From Tulasnella sp. 424 (lineage: Eukaryota; Basidiomycota; Agaricomycetes; Cantharellales; Tulasnellaceae), in contig WSUB01000156.1 of assembly GCA_019633425.1 (NCBI GenBank), positions 30,361 to 94,360 of the forward strand: DNA of 64,000 nucleotides, in the 5' to 3' direction. Below, piece after piece: positions 10,375 to 23,350 of the stretch. How positions within the stretch are numbered: the first letter of the stretch is position 1; the number at the start of each line of letters is the position of its first letter. Under the pieces are notes generated by a model. That model was not told where the DNA came from. It was given only the letters and a program-made list of their open reading frames with translations, and did not search any database. Position numbers and translations under genes: made by a program.

Positions 10375-12152
10375 ATGTCCAGTGCCGGTGTCTCTCCTTC
10401 TCCTTCGCCCCAGCCTTACGCTCCTAACGGTGCAAACGGCTACGGTGCTTCTACCCCCAACGGCAGTCAATCTCCCGCTGCCGTCCCCGCCAACGGCAGC
10501 TCTCATCACTTGTCCAGCATCGTCAGGAAAAAACTCATGGGTTACGTCGGTTTCGCCAACCTTCCCAACCAGGTCCACAGGAAGAGCATCCGAAAGGGCT
10601 TCCAGTTCACTTGCATGGTCGTTGGTGCGTACCTGTTGCGTTTTTTTTGCGACTGTTTTAATCGCGGTCTGGTTCGCAACGCGTCGTGCATTCTGTATCT
10701 GACTACCTCTCCTTCCTTTTCCATGCGTTTTCAGGTGAATCTGGACTCGGAAAGTCGACTTTGATCAACACTCTCTTCAACACAACACTTTACCCGGCAA
10801 GGCCCTCACCGGACCCTGCTGTTGAACGCCCCAAGACCGTTGCCATCGAGAGTATCAGCGCTGGTTCGTCCCACAATCACTCCTACTAGCTCAAAATTGC
10901 TCTAACGTCCTCTGCTTTCTCCAGACATCGAGGAAAGCGGTGTTCGTCTCCGCTTGACCGTTGTCGATACCCCCGGTTTTGGTGACTTTGTGAACAACGA
11001 TGAGAGCTGGAAGCCAATCGTGGAGAACATCGAGGCTCGGTTCGATGCCTACCTCGAGCAGGAGAACAGGGTCAACCGACAAAAGATGGTCGACAACCGT
11101 GTCCATGCCTGCTTGTACTTCATCCAGCCAACCGGCCATACGTAAGTGCTCCCGCCTTTCTCTAGCGTCGGATATGCGGAGCTGATACTGTCCCAAAGTC
11201 TGAAGCAGATCGATATCGAGTTCATGCGAAGACTGCACACCAAGGTCAACTTGATTCCTATCATCGCCAAGGCTGATACCTTGACCGATGAAGAGGTTGC
11301 GAACTTCAAGCGACGCGTGAGCATAGCCATTGCTTCATGCGTAACACGTGTTCACCTATTGATTTCATTAGGTTTTGGCTGATATTGAGCACCACAACAT
11401 CCGTATCTTCCAAGCCCCCGTCTACGAGAACGAAGATGAGGAGACTCTTGCCGAGCACGAAGCCATCGTCACCAAGATTCCCTTCGCTGTTGTTGGCTCC
11501 AACTCTGAGCTCGAGCTTGAAGATGGTCGCGTCATCCGCGGACGTTCGTATCCTTGGGGTGTCGTCGAGGTCGACAACGAGGAGCACTGCGACTTTGTCA
11601 AGCTCAGGCAGATGTTGATCAGGACGCACATGGAGGAATTGAGGGAGCACACCAACAACGTGTTGTACGAGAACTACCGTAGCGACAAGCTGCTCGGTAT
11701 GGGTGTTACCCAGGACCACTCTGTCTTCCGGGAAGTCAAGTACGTATTATGCCTTCCAGAAGCATATTCTCGCCCAAACTCACTCCCGTTCTCCCATAGC
11801 CCCGCCGCCAAGAGCGCCGAAGAGCGCACCCTTCACGAAGCCAAGCTCTCGAAGATGGAGGCAGAGATGAAGATGGTCTTCCAACAGAAGGTCCAGGAGA
11901 AGGAGGCCAAGCTCAAGCAGTCGGAAGAGGAGCTGTACGCGCGCCACCGAGAGATGAAGGAGGCACTCGAGAAACAGAGGGCCGAATTGGAGGACAAGAA
12001 GAGGCGACTCGAGAGTGGTCGACCTCTGACCCCCGAAAAGGCAAGCGTGAGTGGTGGTAAAATGTTTCGGATCTCCTTGCAAGTCTTACTGACATTCTCG
12101 TCTCCTTCGCGTCTTGCAGCAAACGAAGAAGAAGGGCTTCCTGCGTACTTAG
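10375..12152 (+). CDS. CDC3: Septin, Cdc3 type
   Basis: A GTP-binding cytoskeletal protein that assembles into septin filaments at septa, bud necks or hyphal tips. Seven exons (10375-10624, 10735-10863, 10925-11141, 11199-11316, 11372-11739, 11800-12046, 12120-12152) sum to 1,362 nt and join in frame to 453 residues. Seen: a Ser/Pro/Asn-rich N-terminus; the polybasic entry to the G domain ([20 protein letters not shown]); Walker [10 protein letters not shown]; switch II DTPGFGD; G4 AKAD; the septin unique element around [20 protein letters not shown] and [10 protein letters not shown]; and a C-terminal coiled coil of ~80 residues ([19 protein letters not shown] onward). The FANLP...HRKS entry, the long coiled coil and TLHEAKL/VFQQKV are closest to yeast Cdc3. 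The final exon is only 33 nt. A long uninterrupted frame running past 12152 is intron read-through, not an alternative product I would support. Confidence 0.93.
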
Positions 12153-12810
12153 ACGTACGTCTGGGTAGCTTGCGGTGCGGCATTACGCCTTGTCTGTATT
12201 TCCATGTTTCCTTTTCCTCCTCCCTCCCCTCTTCACTCGGTGCTACTCTATCCGCAGCCCTGGCGTATTTCGTTCCTTTGCTATTTATCGGTTTGTTTCC
12301 TCCTCCCTTGCTTCTTCTCTTATGCCCCGTCCTCTCCTTCTTTTACATCCCTCTTCCACAGAAAATCGCGATCCTACCTTTCACGGGGTGGTTCCATTCT
12401 GCTCATTCCTCGACTGTCTCTTTCTCCCTTTTTTTCCCCTTTCTACTTCAAATAAAATCACGAATACCCCTTGGCGGCAGTTGGACTTGTGGTTTCCCGC
12501 TACGATTGTTTCTTCGAATCTACTACGCTTCTCTTTGACTATGGTCTTGGTAATTGTTCTCCCCGTCCGTCGCGTGAGGCTGAGTCCTGAGTGTTTCGGG
12601 TTAGAGGCTCGTCATTGAAGTCTTGCCTTGGGCCTCTGGGGGGCTCAAGGGGAACCCTGTGAAACCATGTAATCATTGCGATCTCGACTCTTTCAACCAC
12701 CCCCTGGCTGTTTTGCCTCATCATCGCCTAAAAAGCCGCGCACTGAGCTCATTTTCACGTACTTTATCTACTCCTCCTTCTATTCTCCTGTTCTCAAAAG
12801 TGCTAAAGCC
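12153..12810. other. Pyrimidine-rich spacer between the septin and MTR10 genes
   Basis: About 0.66 kb with no supported gene. It carries long CT-rich tracts (12200-12460) and should include the septin 3' UTR and the promoter of the downstream, co-directional import receptor gene. Confidence 0.55.
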
Positions 12811-15800
12811 ATGGCAGACGTGGCAAACGAAAGTATCCAGCAGGTTCTGGCGGCGTTGGACATCTTTAGCGGAAAGCCAGACAAGGAGTCGCTTGACAAA
12901 GCCAATGCGTGGCTGCAGAACTTCCAGCACGCTGTGAGTTCGAGCTTAAAATCCGTTTGGTGATTTTGACTGCGACTGACGCTGCTTCTCGCTCTTTCGG
13001 GCCTCGATGGTGGCTGGGGGGTCGCTACATAGACCGAGTCTTGGCCGACTTGCAACGTCTTGTTGATGTCGCCCAGCATCCCAGACGCAGGAAGGACGTT
13101 CGCAGCTCAAACATTCCGCGCAAAGGTGGATCCCAGCTTCCTTACGGCGGCCCTCTTTTTCGCCCTTTCGTCCCGCGGCACCTAACCGAGTCAAACCTCT
13201 TCCACCTTTTTCTTCTTCTTCGATTAACAAAAGGTCACCCACGATCTCCATCAACTGGACGCGTCTCAAAGAGCCGGCTTACGAGATACTCTGATCACCG
13301 CAATTCAAAAATACGCAAACGGTCCTCGGGCGGTTCTCATTCAGCTGTGCTTGGCCTTGTCGGGTCTCGCGCTGCAGATGAAGGAATGGGATAATCCCGT
13401 TTTGGACGTGATTAACGGGTTGGGACAGAACCCTTTGACTGTACCCGCGTTGTTGCTATTCTTGACCGTGCTTCCAGAAGAGGTTGCGGGGAACACTAGG
13501 ATACCAATGTCGGTACGTTCGTTTCCGGGAAGCTTCCCTATCCGGTATATCAGCTGAATGACGACATTTTCAGACGGAGGAATTCCGCGCACAAGAGGCC
13601 CAGTTGCTTACGGCGAATGGGCCAGAGGTGTTAAAGCTGCTCACGATATACAGCCAGGCTCAGGGTGGGGTGTGATATAACCATTCCTGGCATCCCCATA
13701 CGCTAACGAGTACCGTTAGGCATCACCCCGAACGTACAAGCTCAGGTCTTCAAGTGCCTTCGTAGTTGGCTTCAGACCGGCGAGGTTACACCCATCATGA
13801 TCGCCGACACACCTCTTTTCCAACTCAGCTTCAATGGACTCGCTTACGACGAGCTGTTCGACCCTGCGATTGACGTTCTCTGCGGTCTCATTCACGAGAC
13901 CCAAGAGATTCACGACAATATGGATGTCATCCAGGCCCTCATCCCGAGGCTTGTGGCCCTGCGGCCTATGCTAGCGGCAGCGCTGCAGGCTGACGATGCG
14001 GACAAAGTCCGAGGGTACTGCCGACTGTTCACGGAAGCGGGAGAGACGTATCGCCTTCTGATCCTTCAGCACCCCGAGACATTCTTCCCCATTGTCGAGG
14101 CCATTGGAGAATGTGCTGCGTACCATGACCTCGATATCGTTCCCATCACCTTCCATTTCTGGTTCCGCCTCGCCCAAAGCATCGGCAAGAAACCCGATGT
14201 GCCCCAACCATTCACCGACGCCTATCGCGCGCTTATGAGCGTGATCATCAAGCACCTGCACTTCCCCGTCAATCCGGAGGACATGTCCCCTCAAGAGCGC
14301 GACGACTTCAGAGCATTCCGGCATGTGATGGGTGATACGTTGAAGGACTGCTGCTACGTTCTCGGAACGGACAGCTGTCTGTTGACCACGCTCGAGATGA
14401 TCACGCAAGCTCTGGCCAAAGGGACCTCTGGTCAGCCGGTGTCGTGGCAGGATATCGAGGCACCTTTGTTCTCCATGCGATCGATGGGGGCGGAGGTCAA
14501 TCCGGATGACGACGAGATTCTTCCAAAGATCATGGATCTTATTCCTCAACTCCCGTCCCACCCACGAGTTCGCTACGCTGCCATCATGGTCATCTCTCGT
14601 TATACCGAATGGACGGACAGACACCCCACGTACATTCCTTTCCAGTTGAGCTATATCTCTGCCGGATTCGACGACCCAGATCAAGAGGTCGCTGCAGCGT
14701 CTGGGCAGGCAATGAAATACATGTGCAAAGATTGTCGACAGGTGCGTCATGAATATGGAGTGAGGTGAAGGACTTCGAACTTACCGGCTACCCATGTTCT
14801 AGCATCTGGTTCCATACATTCCTCAGCTTCACGACTTTGTTCGGTCAATGGGCTCTAAGCTCCTACAAGATGACCGGCTGCAAGTGTATGAGGCCATCGC
14901 CTACGTCATCACGTCGATGCCAATGGAGGAAGCTGGACAGACTCTTCGTCTTTTCTGTCTCGATCTGGTAACACATATCCACGGAATCGTCTCGAAGCCA
15001 ACAGCAGAAAAGGATGAGCTGACGAGCATCGCCGGTTAGTCTGGACGAGACATGTTTTGAAGAGTCGTATCTAATAGTCGTGGTTCTTCCAGATGCACTC
15101 GAGCTGTTAGAGACGATGCTCGCGGTGGTTCAATCTTTCGGCGAAGAATTGCCAACGGCATGTAAAGACACCGCCACGGAAGTCTATGCGGTCCTGGATG
15201 CGCTCATCGCCAAGTATGGCAACGTATACTTCATCAGTGAAAGAGTGTGCCGAGTCATCAAGCAGGGAATGCAATTCTTTGGGAACGCCGCTGCTGCTCT
15301 CGCCCCCAGCCTACTGCGACGGGTCGGCGCAGCATATCAAAGCACTGGATTCTCGAGTTTCCTGTGGCTTCAAGGCAAAGTTGTAGCCTATTACGGCACC
15401 TCGTCAGACCCCACACTGCAACAAGCATTGAAGGAGACTTTGGAACAGTCCAGCGCTCAGACGTTTGCGATGCTAAAAGTCCAGACGCCATCGGACATAC
15501 CAGACGGTTAGATTCCATTCCGAGATATTACGCGGCAGGCCTGCTCGCTGACACCAGATCTCTTACAGTGATCGAGGATTACTTACACTTACTGATCCAG
15601 ATGTTGACTTTCTGCCCTGACTACGTTTTGCTCACGCCATCCTTCCCGGCATCTTTCCAAGCCATTTTAACATCTCTTACCCTCGTTCATCCCGACATCA
15701 TCTACCCCGCTTTAGACCTCTTGTGGATGATTTTGGGGCATGAAAGCATGACAGCGTCGGTATCCCAGCCAGCCAAATACGCCCAATACGCGGCGGCCAT

Positions 15801-16191
15801 CCGACAAGCTGCTAGCGTGAACGGCTTCCAATTTGTGGGACTTCTTTTGACGGGACTGGTCACAACGTTCCCGGAAGATTCGGTTCATCTCGTCGCATCT
15901 TTGTTCCGCCTGCTTGCCGGTGGATGGAGAACGGAACTTGCTACATGGCTGCCCCCAGCGGTACAACAGCTGCCTGCAGCATCGTTACCTGCGGACGCAA
16001 AGACCAAGTTCCTGAATGACATGGGAAAGTGAGTAACCCAATCTTCGGCCTATCTACGACCCCGACTAACATACTCGATCTGTGCAAGTGCTTTGTCAAA
16101 CGGGAACTTGGACCACGTGAGGAGCTCTATCCTGTCCCTGAACCGGACCTCACGACGGGCGAAGGAACGCACTCGAGATCTCGTGGCTTAG
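12811..16191 (+). CDS. MTR10: Nuclear import receptor MTR10 / transportin-3 (importin-beta family)
   Basis: A karyopherin that imports SR-type and shuttling mRNA-binding proteins and takes part in tRNA traffic. Nine exons (12811-12933, 13033-13125, 13234-13512, 13574-13664, 13720-14741, 14803-15034, 15093-15506, 15569-16028, 16089-16191) sum to 2,817 nt and join in phase to 938 residues, matching the ~920-970 of Mtr10/TNPO3. Helical HEAT-repeat character runs throughout. The N-terminus has AWLQNFQHA then TESWPTCNVLLMSP and RTFAAQTFRAKVTHDL, the importin-N pattern. Further family-like segments are GPRAVLIQLCLALSGLALQM, LTVPALLLFLTVLPEE, HPRVRYAAIMVISRYTEW and the Arg-rich end (SLNRTSRRAKERTRDLVA). 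The start at 12811 is the first ATG in frame with this N-terminus. The small exon 9 is missed if the intron at 16029 is read through. Confidence 0.92.
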
Positions 16192-16391
16192 AGTCTTTGA
16201 TACTTTGGTGATTTCTGGACGATCTTCATCTCGTGCCAATGTAGTTGAGTTGTTGTAGTTGTTGTAGTTAATTGTTGATAGAATGATAGTTTGGACTATG
16301 TGGCCAGGCGCGGTGGGAAAAAGCGGACAGGGTCCTGAAAACCTGTTGCCAAACTCCTTCTGCCACCTACCCCCTGGACTCTGTTCATCTC

Positions 16392-17270
16392 ATGTCACGA
16401 TATCAAGCCTTGTCCTCTGATGTAGTCAAGTCCCTCTTCAACGGACCTGGCGTGTACCAACTTGCATTCTCGTTTGAATATGGAATGAGTGAGAGCGACA
16501 CCTTTGTTGTACGAGGGGCCCCTAACAGTTGCTTGTTTTCTAGCGATGTTCCATACCTTTATTGGTGGTCAGTAACCTTTACATCGCGGCCTCGCTTTAT
16601 AAAACTCACTTTCTGGTACCCGGCTCAGGTATCATTCAGTTCAGGACACTCCGTATGTCCAAGAATTCTCAAGAGCGGAGGGCTTCGTCCGGCTGATCTC
16701 GCATTATGGCTTTACATAGCCCGGCAGCAGTTTGGAAACCTTCAGTCACGAATTTTCCCTGTATATTTTGGAGTCTCAACAAGTATTACCACTGCCTTGC
16801 TGGCGTCTTGGGTGTTCAATCACCCTGATGTAGTTCCGAACTTCAGCCGCCCTGGTTTGGCGGACGTTGCCCAAGCGTGGACCCTGGTTGTAGTTGGCTC
16901 AATGCAAGCTCTGAATTGGCTCTATCTTGGGCCTCTGACTTCGAGGTAGCGAATTTGTGCTCGTGGCCGTCTAGAAATTAGACTGACATTTTGCCCGCAA
17001 ACCCCCAGCCTCATGTTCAAGCGCCATAAGCTCGAACGCGCCGAGGGCAAATCGTACACTGATCCTACTGTTGGGCCTTTGTTTGCTGTCACGTGAGAGC
17101 TAAGATTAGCTTACTTTGTTTCTCTTTTTCAGGTATCGGACGAGATGAAGGCTCTTACCAAGAAGTTCGGCGCCCTCCATGGAATCAGCAGCTTGACGAA
17201 TCTCATTTCCATCCTTGGAATGACATTCCACGGGCTCTGGATCGCAAAATACGGAACAAAGGGCTACTAA
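16392..17270 (+). CDS. TMEM205-like (DUF4149) membrane protein
   Basis: A small polytopic membrane protein of the TMEM205/DUF4149 family; its cellular role in fungi is not established. Six or so short exons join in frame. The first exon starts MSRYQALSSDVVKSLFNGPG and is followed by MFHTFIGG, GIIQFRTLP and RQQFGNLQSRIFPVYF, the arrangement typical of DUF4149 (short N-terminal helix, then RP-x-FG-x-LQ-SRIFP). Hydrophobic segments include YFGVSTSITTALLASWVF, WTLVVVGSMQALNWLYLGP and the C-terminal LTNLISILGMTFHGLWIA. MFKRHKLERAEGK lies in the expected cytoplasmic loop. The gene is convergent with the next one, with only 76 bp between the stop codons, so the 3' UTRs probably overlap. Confidence 0.82.
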
Positions 17271-17346
17271 ATCCCTCCTCTCATTTGGTCTCATTCACGA
17301 TACGTATTTGAATTTCCTAACGAGGTTGATATCAATACACCCCTTA

Positions 17347-18628
17347 CTACACGACGCGAACGGCCTCGATGTTTGTGAAATTCTCCGGATCAAAGCCACT
17401 CTTTGGACGAGTAATAGCTCCAGTCGCCCCCAAGATACTGAAGAGTCGTTAGCACTCACAGCCGAGATGTCGGTCCCAAGAAGACTTACCCCAGCGTCTT
17501 GACAAGCATCGATCCGTCGATCTTCGTACAATCCGTCGGATAAGCCACCGTTTCAAGCCAAGCCTTGATGTCTTTTTCTGGGTACCCAAAGTGCTTCTTA
17601 ATGAACTCGACATCCTTCTCTTTGCGAGACGCTTCCGAGTCGAATTCGTTGACATAAGTAGTAAGTGTGGCGACAAAGTTGATGACGTCGTCCCGGGGGC
17701 ACCGGTCTGGCGAAGTATGGGCAGCGATCATCCAAGAAGGCCACGGAGTTGGGACTGATCCAATCTAAGAAGCGTAGTCAGTGCAGCAAAGTAGAATGTG
17801 ACGAGCCACAGCCACTTACAAAACGGACTTCGCCTCGGTCTGCCCATGGCTTCGTCGTGAACCTAGAACATCCGCAGTCGTGAGCCCAGCGGAGTGGACC
17901 AAACTAGGCACTGCCTGGCCCCACGTACCACTCCCAGAGGAAAGCAGAACAACTACCATCGTTGACAGCTTCGACAAGTCCGTCGATGTTGTTGCAAACT
18001 GTCTCCCCCCACCCCCGCCACAATGCAATTAGTTGGACCGCAACAGGGAACCTCGTCTTCCATCGAGTCGTACCTTTGAAATCAATAGCCTCTAATTCTT
18101 CCCCATCCTTATCTTCTCCTTTAATCCACCTCTCTTGATGTGCCATGAGCTTGACCATCAACTCGCTTCCGCTGTCCAACATTCCACGTTAACTGGGGAC
18201 GCCCTACCGCCCATGCGTCAAGTGAACTGACCTTCCAAACCGCGAAATCCCAAACGTCGTTCCTCTCAAATCAGCTCGAGATTTATACTCTGAGTCCTTT
18301 CCCGTGACTATTGCCCAGTTCAGAGCAGTGGAAACGTAACTCCCGACGAGCTTGTAAGGCTTCCCGTTGGCAATGCCAGCGATGAGGGCGTCCGTCAACG
18401 CTCTGCAATGCCGGTGTTAGCCCGATAGGTTAATTCGACTCCAATTCGCTTATCGGAGCTGCATTACATCACGACGTCCACTTTGTCTTCCTCCAAGGCC
18501 TTGATGATCTGACCAGTCCCGCCAGGGCAGTTCACGAGAGTGAAGGTTTTCCCGCCGTCGTCTTCGGCATATTGGAGTAGCGGCGAAGCAAAATGTTCAC
18601 GAACGTATCCGACTCTGAGAGGTGGCAT
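17347..18628 (-). CDS. Periplasmic-binding-protein-fold protein (Ca3427-like, NMT1/THI5-like fold)
   Basis: A eukaryotic protein with the type II periplasmic binding protein fold, resembling the fungal Ca3427-like group, which is related in fold to sulfonate/nitrate-binding proteins and to thiamine-synthesis NMT1/THI5. It starts at 18628 with MPPLRVGYVREHFASPLLQY, which reads straight into the first beta strand without a signal peptide, so a cytosolic location is inferred. Following exons carry FTLVNCPGGTGQIIKALEED, KVDVVM, ALTDALIAGIANGKPYKLVG, LRGTTFGISRFG, a middle exon (GSELMVKLMAHQERWI), DGLVEAVNDGSCSAFLWEW (the second lobe strand), FTTKPWADRGEVRFIG and SFGF-type C-terminal helices. The stop is at 17347. 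It lacks the THI5 histidine/cysteine active-site signature, so I would not call it a thiamine enzyme. The ligand is unknown. Confidence 0.75.
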
Positions 18629-18920
18629 CTTTTGAGACTAATGTCGTTGCGTTTGACTTGATGGTTGTGGTTCGGATTGACCTTTAAAGGGGTGCGAGCT
18701 TCCCTTTCCCATCCAAGTCAGAAGGCGCACGCGACGTCATCGAGCCAACCCAATAATCCAAACGCAAGTCCAATACTAGAATGGTATCTGTACAATACAA
18801 TGCACGGGTGAATATAAAGGTATACAGTCCTAAAAACGTGAAAGGTCCCGAAAGCGAAAAGCGAAATCGTGAATCAACTAAGAAAAATGTCTAGATCGTC
18901 GTAAAATAGTGGTCCTAAAT

Positions 18921-21900
18921 TCAAGGTGTTGTAGGGGTGGTCTGTCCCAGAGAGGATCGCCTTCTGCTTTGAGTATCGTTACTGTGGCGACGCTCGTTGA
19001 CGGGGTCAAGCGTCACCTCAAGTCCATGGTACCTCGTCAAGTCGAATGCCTCGGATCGACCGACTCCATTAGGGTCGTTAGGAAGCCAGATGATCGGCGT
19101 TGGCGCCAAGAGCTCTGGAGGATAAAGCATTCCGCCGGTCTCCTCGGCTCTATCTTTGAAAGCCACTCGAGGCACAGCACCCGGGCGCGTTCTTGCTGCG
19201 CGTTCCGTGGAGACAAGGTCATTCATGCCTTCCGTGTCTAAGAAAGATTCATGTAAGCGACATGTCTCATCCCGGAGCCTGTAAACGTACCTAAGGGCAC
19301 AGGTCCTCGCCTTCGGGTAGAGGAAGGCATGATTGCCAGGGTGAGCGAGATCATGTCCAATATTGACGCCATTGACGTTCGCGGTCGTCTGACACCGGGT
19401 GCCGAGCCGTTACTGAGAACTTCCTCCTCCTTAACAGTCTTCGGCCGGGCTCCTCTACGTCGGGCGGTCTCTTGGAACCGGCTGAGGGCATCACGAGTCG
19501 TTGCCGCGAGTTTCCTTCTTGGTGCCAAACGAGTCTTGTGATGGGCATATGTCTCGACGGAAACGACTATCACCAAGGCAGTCCCAAGAAGAATACCCCC
19601 AAGAGTCCACTGACGCCTTGAGAGGAGGACAAGTCCGAAGAGAAGCGGTTGCAGCGCGACCAGGGTTGCAAATCGGCGGAGCAACCAGATATGCATAAGT
19701 CCTCCGGTTTGTCCAACACCAGCATGCGCGAACACGTAACCAGCCAGGTAACGGTGGGCAACCAAGGTGAGGATGAGCAGAAGAACGATAGGGGGACCGA
19801 TGAGAGGGAAAATGATGAAGAAGGCGCAAGCAAAGACGACTGCCAGGATGCAGCATCCAAGTCCGAATGAAGGGTTATATGATCTAGGGTATATGGCTAA
19901 ACAAGTAGTCAGTTTCCCGATTGTTCTACAGCATCATGGGCGAAGACATACCTCGGAATCGCTGCCTGGGCGTGACGGCCGTCTTTTGGGCTTTCCATGT
20001 CTTCCACAACCTCACTGGTTGTAGCATCAGGAGACCGGGCGCAATGATAGCCAGGTTGATCGTAATCAACATCAGGAGAATGGCAATGTAGACCATCCCT
20101 TCGGATACCGCAGCTGGTCGATGTTGACCGCCATTGAAGGAATCTGTGGCAAAGAGAATGCCGCCCAACGCCACAAGCCAGACACCGCAAATGATGACCA
20201 GAACCGCAAAAACTCCTTTAAAAGCAGTCAAGCGCATTGTTGAAACCGAGGGTTTGCCGTTGTACCTCGAGGAATCTAGAAGGATGAGTTGTAAGTCTGG
20301 GGAACCGCAAAAGGATAAGCAACTTGTCGGGCTCACAGTGGATGAAATAAATCGCTATCGCAATAAATAGACTGGCTACAACGGCAGGGACCAACGTGGT
20401 GGCAATCGCGACCCCAAAGTTGTGGTCGTCGGACCTGGCGAGAGGTCTCAAGAAAGGCAGGTGTTCGGCGAAGTTTGGAGCCCCTGCAAAGGCAAGGCCA
20501 ACGACCGGGAGCACTATGGAAGATCAAAGGTTAGTAAAAAATAGGTATTCCCGGGAAAAACAAGACTCACAAGCAGCAGCGAGGCAGATGCCAACCGCCG
20601 CGACCAGCAACCACCACACCAAGCCTTTCACAGCCCCTCTACTCTGCTGCAACTCGTCCCAGCGCACATCCTCCTTACTCCTGCCCTCGATCATCTCTAT
20701 ACCAGGGATATACCGAATTCCTCGACCAAAGATCAACCATCCTCTAATCCAAACACCATCTGCAATGTGGTTGAACCCATCCTGCTGAAGGTCATTGATC
20801 TGGGCGTTGAGGACTTTCAATTTCGTCCTCGCTTGGCGAATTTCGCGATAAACCAGAGGAAGGTTCTCCTCCTCTTCAGAAGCAGGTTGCACTGCTGGGT
20901 TCATCATGTCGCCTTCAACCGTGGCCGCAGCCGGAGGAGGGAAAGGATGTTTGTTGGTGTCAGCAGCGGGGGTGTCGGGAGACGGCTCGGGAGAAATTCC
21001 ACTGGACGGCAAAGCCTGACTTCGCACCGAGGTGCCCGGCGTTCTCCTGATAGGCCGACCAAATTCATCCGTAGCCAACTCTTGAGGGACGTGATTAGGT
21101 CCTGGGGTTCGGGGGCCTGATTCTTCGCTCGGCATAGGGTATTCCGGGGGTACAGCCACAAAGCGAATCCCATCGTTGTGCATCTCTTGGAACCGAGACC
21201 CGGATACACCGGGGAAAGGCATTGACTGAAGAGGGCTAGGACCGACATCTTGGGGTCGGGGACGTTGGTCGGCCAAAGGTCCGTAGTCCCTGTGGCCCCT
21301 GTCGGTAACGGTGTCGACATTCTTTAGCTTGTAGTACGATTTTGGAGCAAGGTATGACGTAGGTGTTGGAGAAGCTGCACCGGAACCCCTCGATCGCTGC
21401 AACAAGCCCAGGTCAGGCCTGCATCGGCGTACACAAACACCCCAAAACTCACCGATCGACGATGACCCGTACTTCGAGTGAAGCTGATCGTGCTCCTTCG
21501 TCTACTACGTTCAGCTTCCGGTTCAAAGTCGGCATGATCTGGCTGTGTGAGGCGGAACGAGGCGATGTACTTGGCTTCAGCCTCCTCTAGCTCATTTAGG
21601 ACTCTGTCCCTCTCAGCAATAAGTTCCGATAGTTGAGAGGTATCACTGCGCGGAAAAAAGATCGTGCATGAGTGATCAGCTACTAGCGGAAAGCTGCAGC
21701 CAAGAGGGCGACTTACGGAACGGTGTAAACGCCTTGCACGTCGACTTCTGGTCGTCCGTCTTCGTCGACTTCCTCCCTCTCCCCAGAAGGGCTCCGAGCA
21801 TCTCTTTGAGGTCCTTTCGGAGTCTTGGCCCGATCTAGTCCAGTACTGAGCCCATTCTTCTGGAAAAACTCCTTGACCCGTCCTTCGCTCCATCCAACAA

Positions 21901-23350
21901 AACCAGGTGCTTCATAAATGCTCAGCCAACCCATTTCGACACCCCCGCATCTGAGTTCCAACCACCTCCAACGATGTGCGACGACTTTGTTGAACTCTTT
22001 GAACAGCTTCCACATGACGGGTAGGATGCCAACGACGATTAGCAGAGTTGTGAGGGCGATGAGACGTCCTTGTGCATTGGACGACTGGTCTACACCATCA
22101 ATTACGGCACGCTTTGAACGACTGGGAAGTTGCCTAGATGTTGAAATAGTGTTATTGTCCAGCAGCTTGAGCAGTCGAAGGAGGGACAAGTCGGTGAGCG
22201 TAGAGTACGCGCTGCCTTGCGTAAGGGTCGGGCTCGAGTCCGCGAGGCATGGTGTTGATGAGATGTACAGTGGCAGAGCACCTGCCAAGCCTAGGATTGT
22301 CCATCCCAAGGCGATGAGGAACGCGACCCATAATGTTCTTTGAGTGAGCTCTTCATCGGAGGGGAACAGTCTCGCGTCTCCTGCAGCTGATTGCCCGAGG
22401 TTTGACGTATCAGACGGAAGTGATGGTACCAGTGGAACGGGTGGGTGGCAAAACGCGAAGAGACCGCTACCGAGGTGGGGTGGACGTAGACTAATAAAAA
22501 ATGCAATGAGCAATGCCGTGCGGACGGTGGTCAGCTCGAGGAAGCCGGACCAAGCCATCGGCATGACGTCGTGGACTTACTCGGGACGAGGGAACCATTC
22601 ACGAACGGCATATAAATGTGGCAGTCTGGGGCGCAGGACGGCGAAGATGAGCTGGAACACGTTGGGGCAGACGTCGAGGTCAGTCAAGTCTCGGATGCCC
22701 AAGGGAAGGGGAGAACGCTTACCCAAATCAACAAACCGACCAAGCTCGTTATGAGGAGAGTACCGAGAACACCTGTAAATAAAGCCGCAGCCAGTCTTCA
22801 GCCGCTTTACGCTCGTCCAAGACAGTCGGTCCTGCGTACCTTCGGCACTGCTGTCCAAGCCATTACCAGCGCAAACGGCACCTTGCGCGCTTGAGGCTTG
22901 ATTGGCCATACCTTGCGAGCCTGCAGGCGAAATTGACGACGTCGTTGAAGGAGAAACTCCGCTTGAAAGAGTCGCTATGACCGTGGCGAGGCTCGTAGTT
23001 GACGTTAAAATCGTTGTAGAGTCGAGCGAGATCGTGAGCGGGATGGTCGTCAAGGTCGTAAAGGCGGAGGTTGGTGCAGGGACTAAATCAGAAGTAAAGG
23101 GAAAAGAGCTGGTTGCTGACCCTAATGCGTCAGATGCGGAATTTGATAGCGACCCCAGGGACGCGGTCGATTCGTCAGAGACGCTCCAGATGGACGAGAG
23201 CGATTCTGCGCTGACTGAGGAGACGCTCTCTTCGGATGTATGGCGAGGGTGGATGCGTCCTGCCTGGCCATGCCGAGGTGCTGGTGTTATCGTAGGCAGT
23301 GCTGATGGAGGGTAAGGACCCAGACCCGCTTCTGCTGCTTCTCCGTCCAT
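18921..23350 (-). CDS. Csc1/OSCA/TMEM63-like stress-gated cation channel (RSN1_7TM, DUF221)
   Basis: A large multi-exon membrane protein of the calcium-permeable, osmotically or mechanically gated channel family. The N-terminal ~170 residues from ATG 23350 (MDGEAAEAGLGPYPPSALPT) are Ser/Thr-rich and probably extracellular. TM1 is VLGTLLITSLVGLLIW, then VFQLIFAVLRPRLPHLYAVR. A cytosolic PHM7-like region starts after LIALTTLLIVVGILPVMWKL with the family-like FNKVVAHRWRWLELRCGGVE and MGWLSIYEAPGFVGWSEGRV. Its long insert is Pro/Ser-rich (~20900-21290). The 7TM half includes GLVWWLLVAAVGICLAAA, GVAIATTLVPAVVASLFIAI, FAVLVIICGVWLVALGGILF, MVYIAILLMLITINLAIIAP, IIFPLIGPPIVLLLILTLVA and ALQPLLFGLVLL. 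The C-terminus is cytosolic and basic, ending at 18921. Exon joins were followed by frame but not all fixed to the base. An upstream TTG-initiated extension in the same frame is less likely than ATG 23350. Confidence 0.75.

Noticed and set aside
11375..12538. 387-codon plus-strand frame continuing past the septin coiled coil
   Set aside because: It reads through two introns with proper GT-AG borders; splicing gives the normal septin C-terminus ending at 12152. The extra part is translated CT-rich spacer.
13971..14750. 259-codon minus-strand open frame
   Set aside because: Lies entirely antisense to the largest MTR10 exon, whose protein shows clear import-receptor character; the antisense product has no family motifs.
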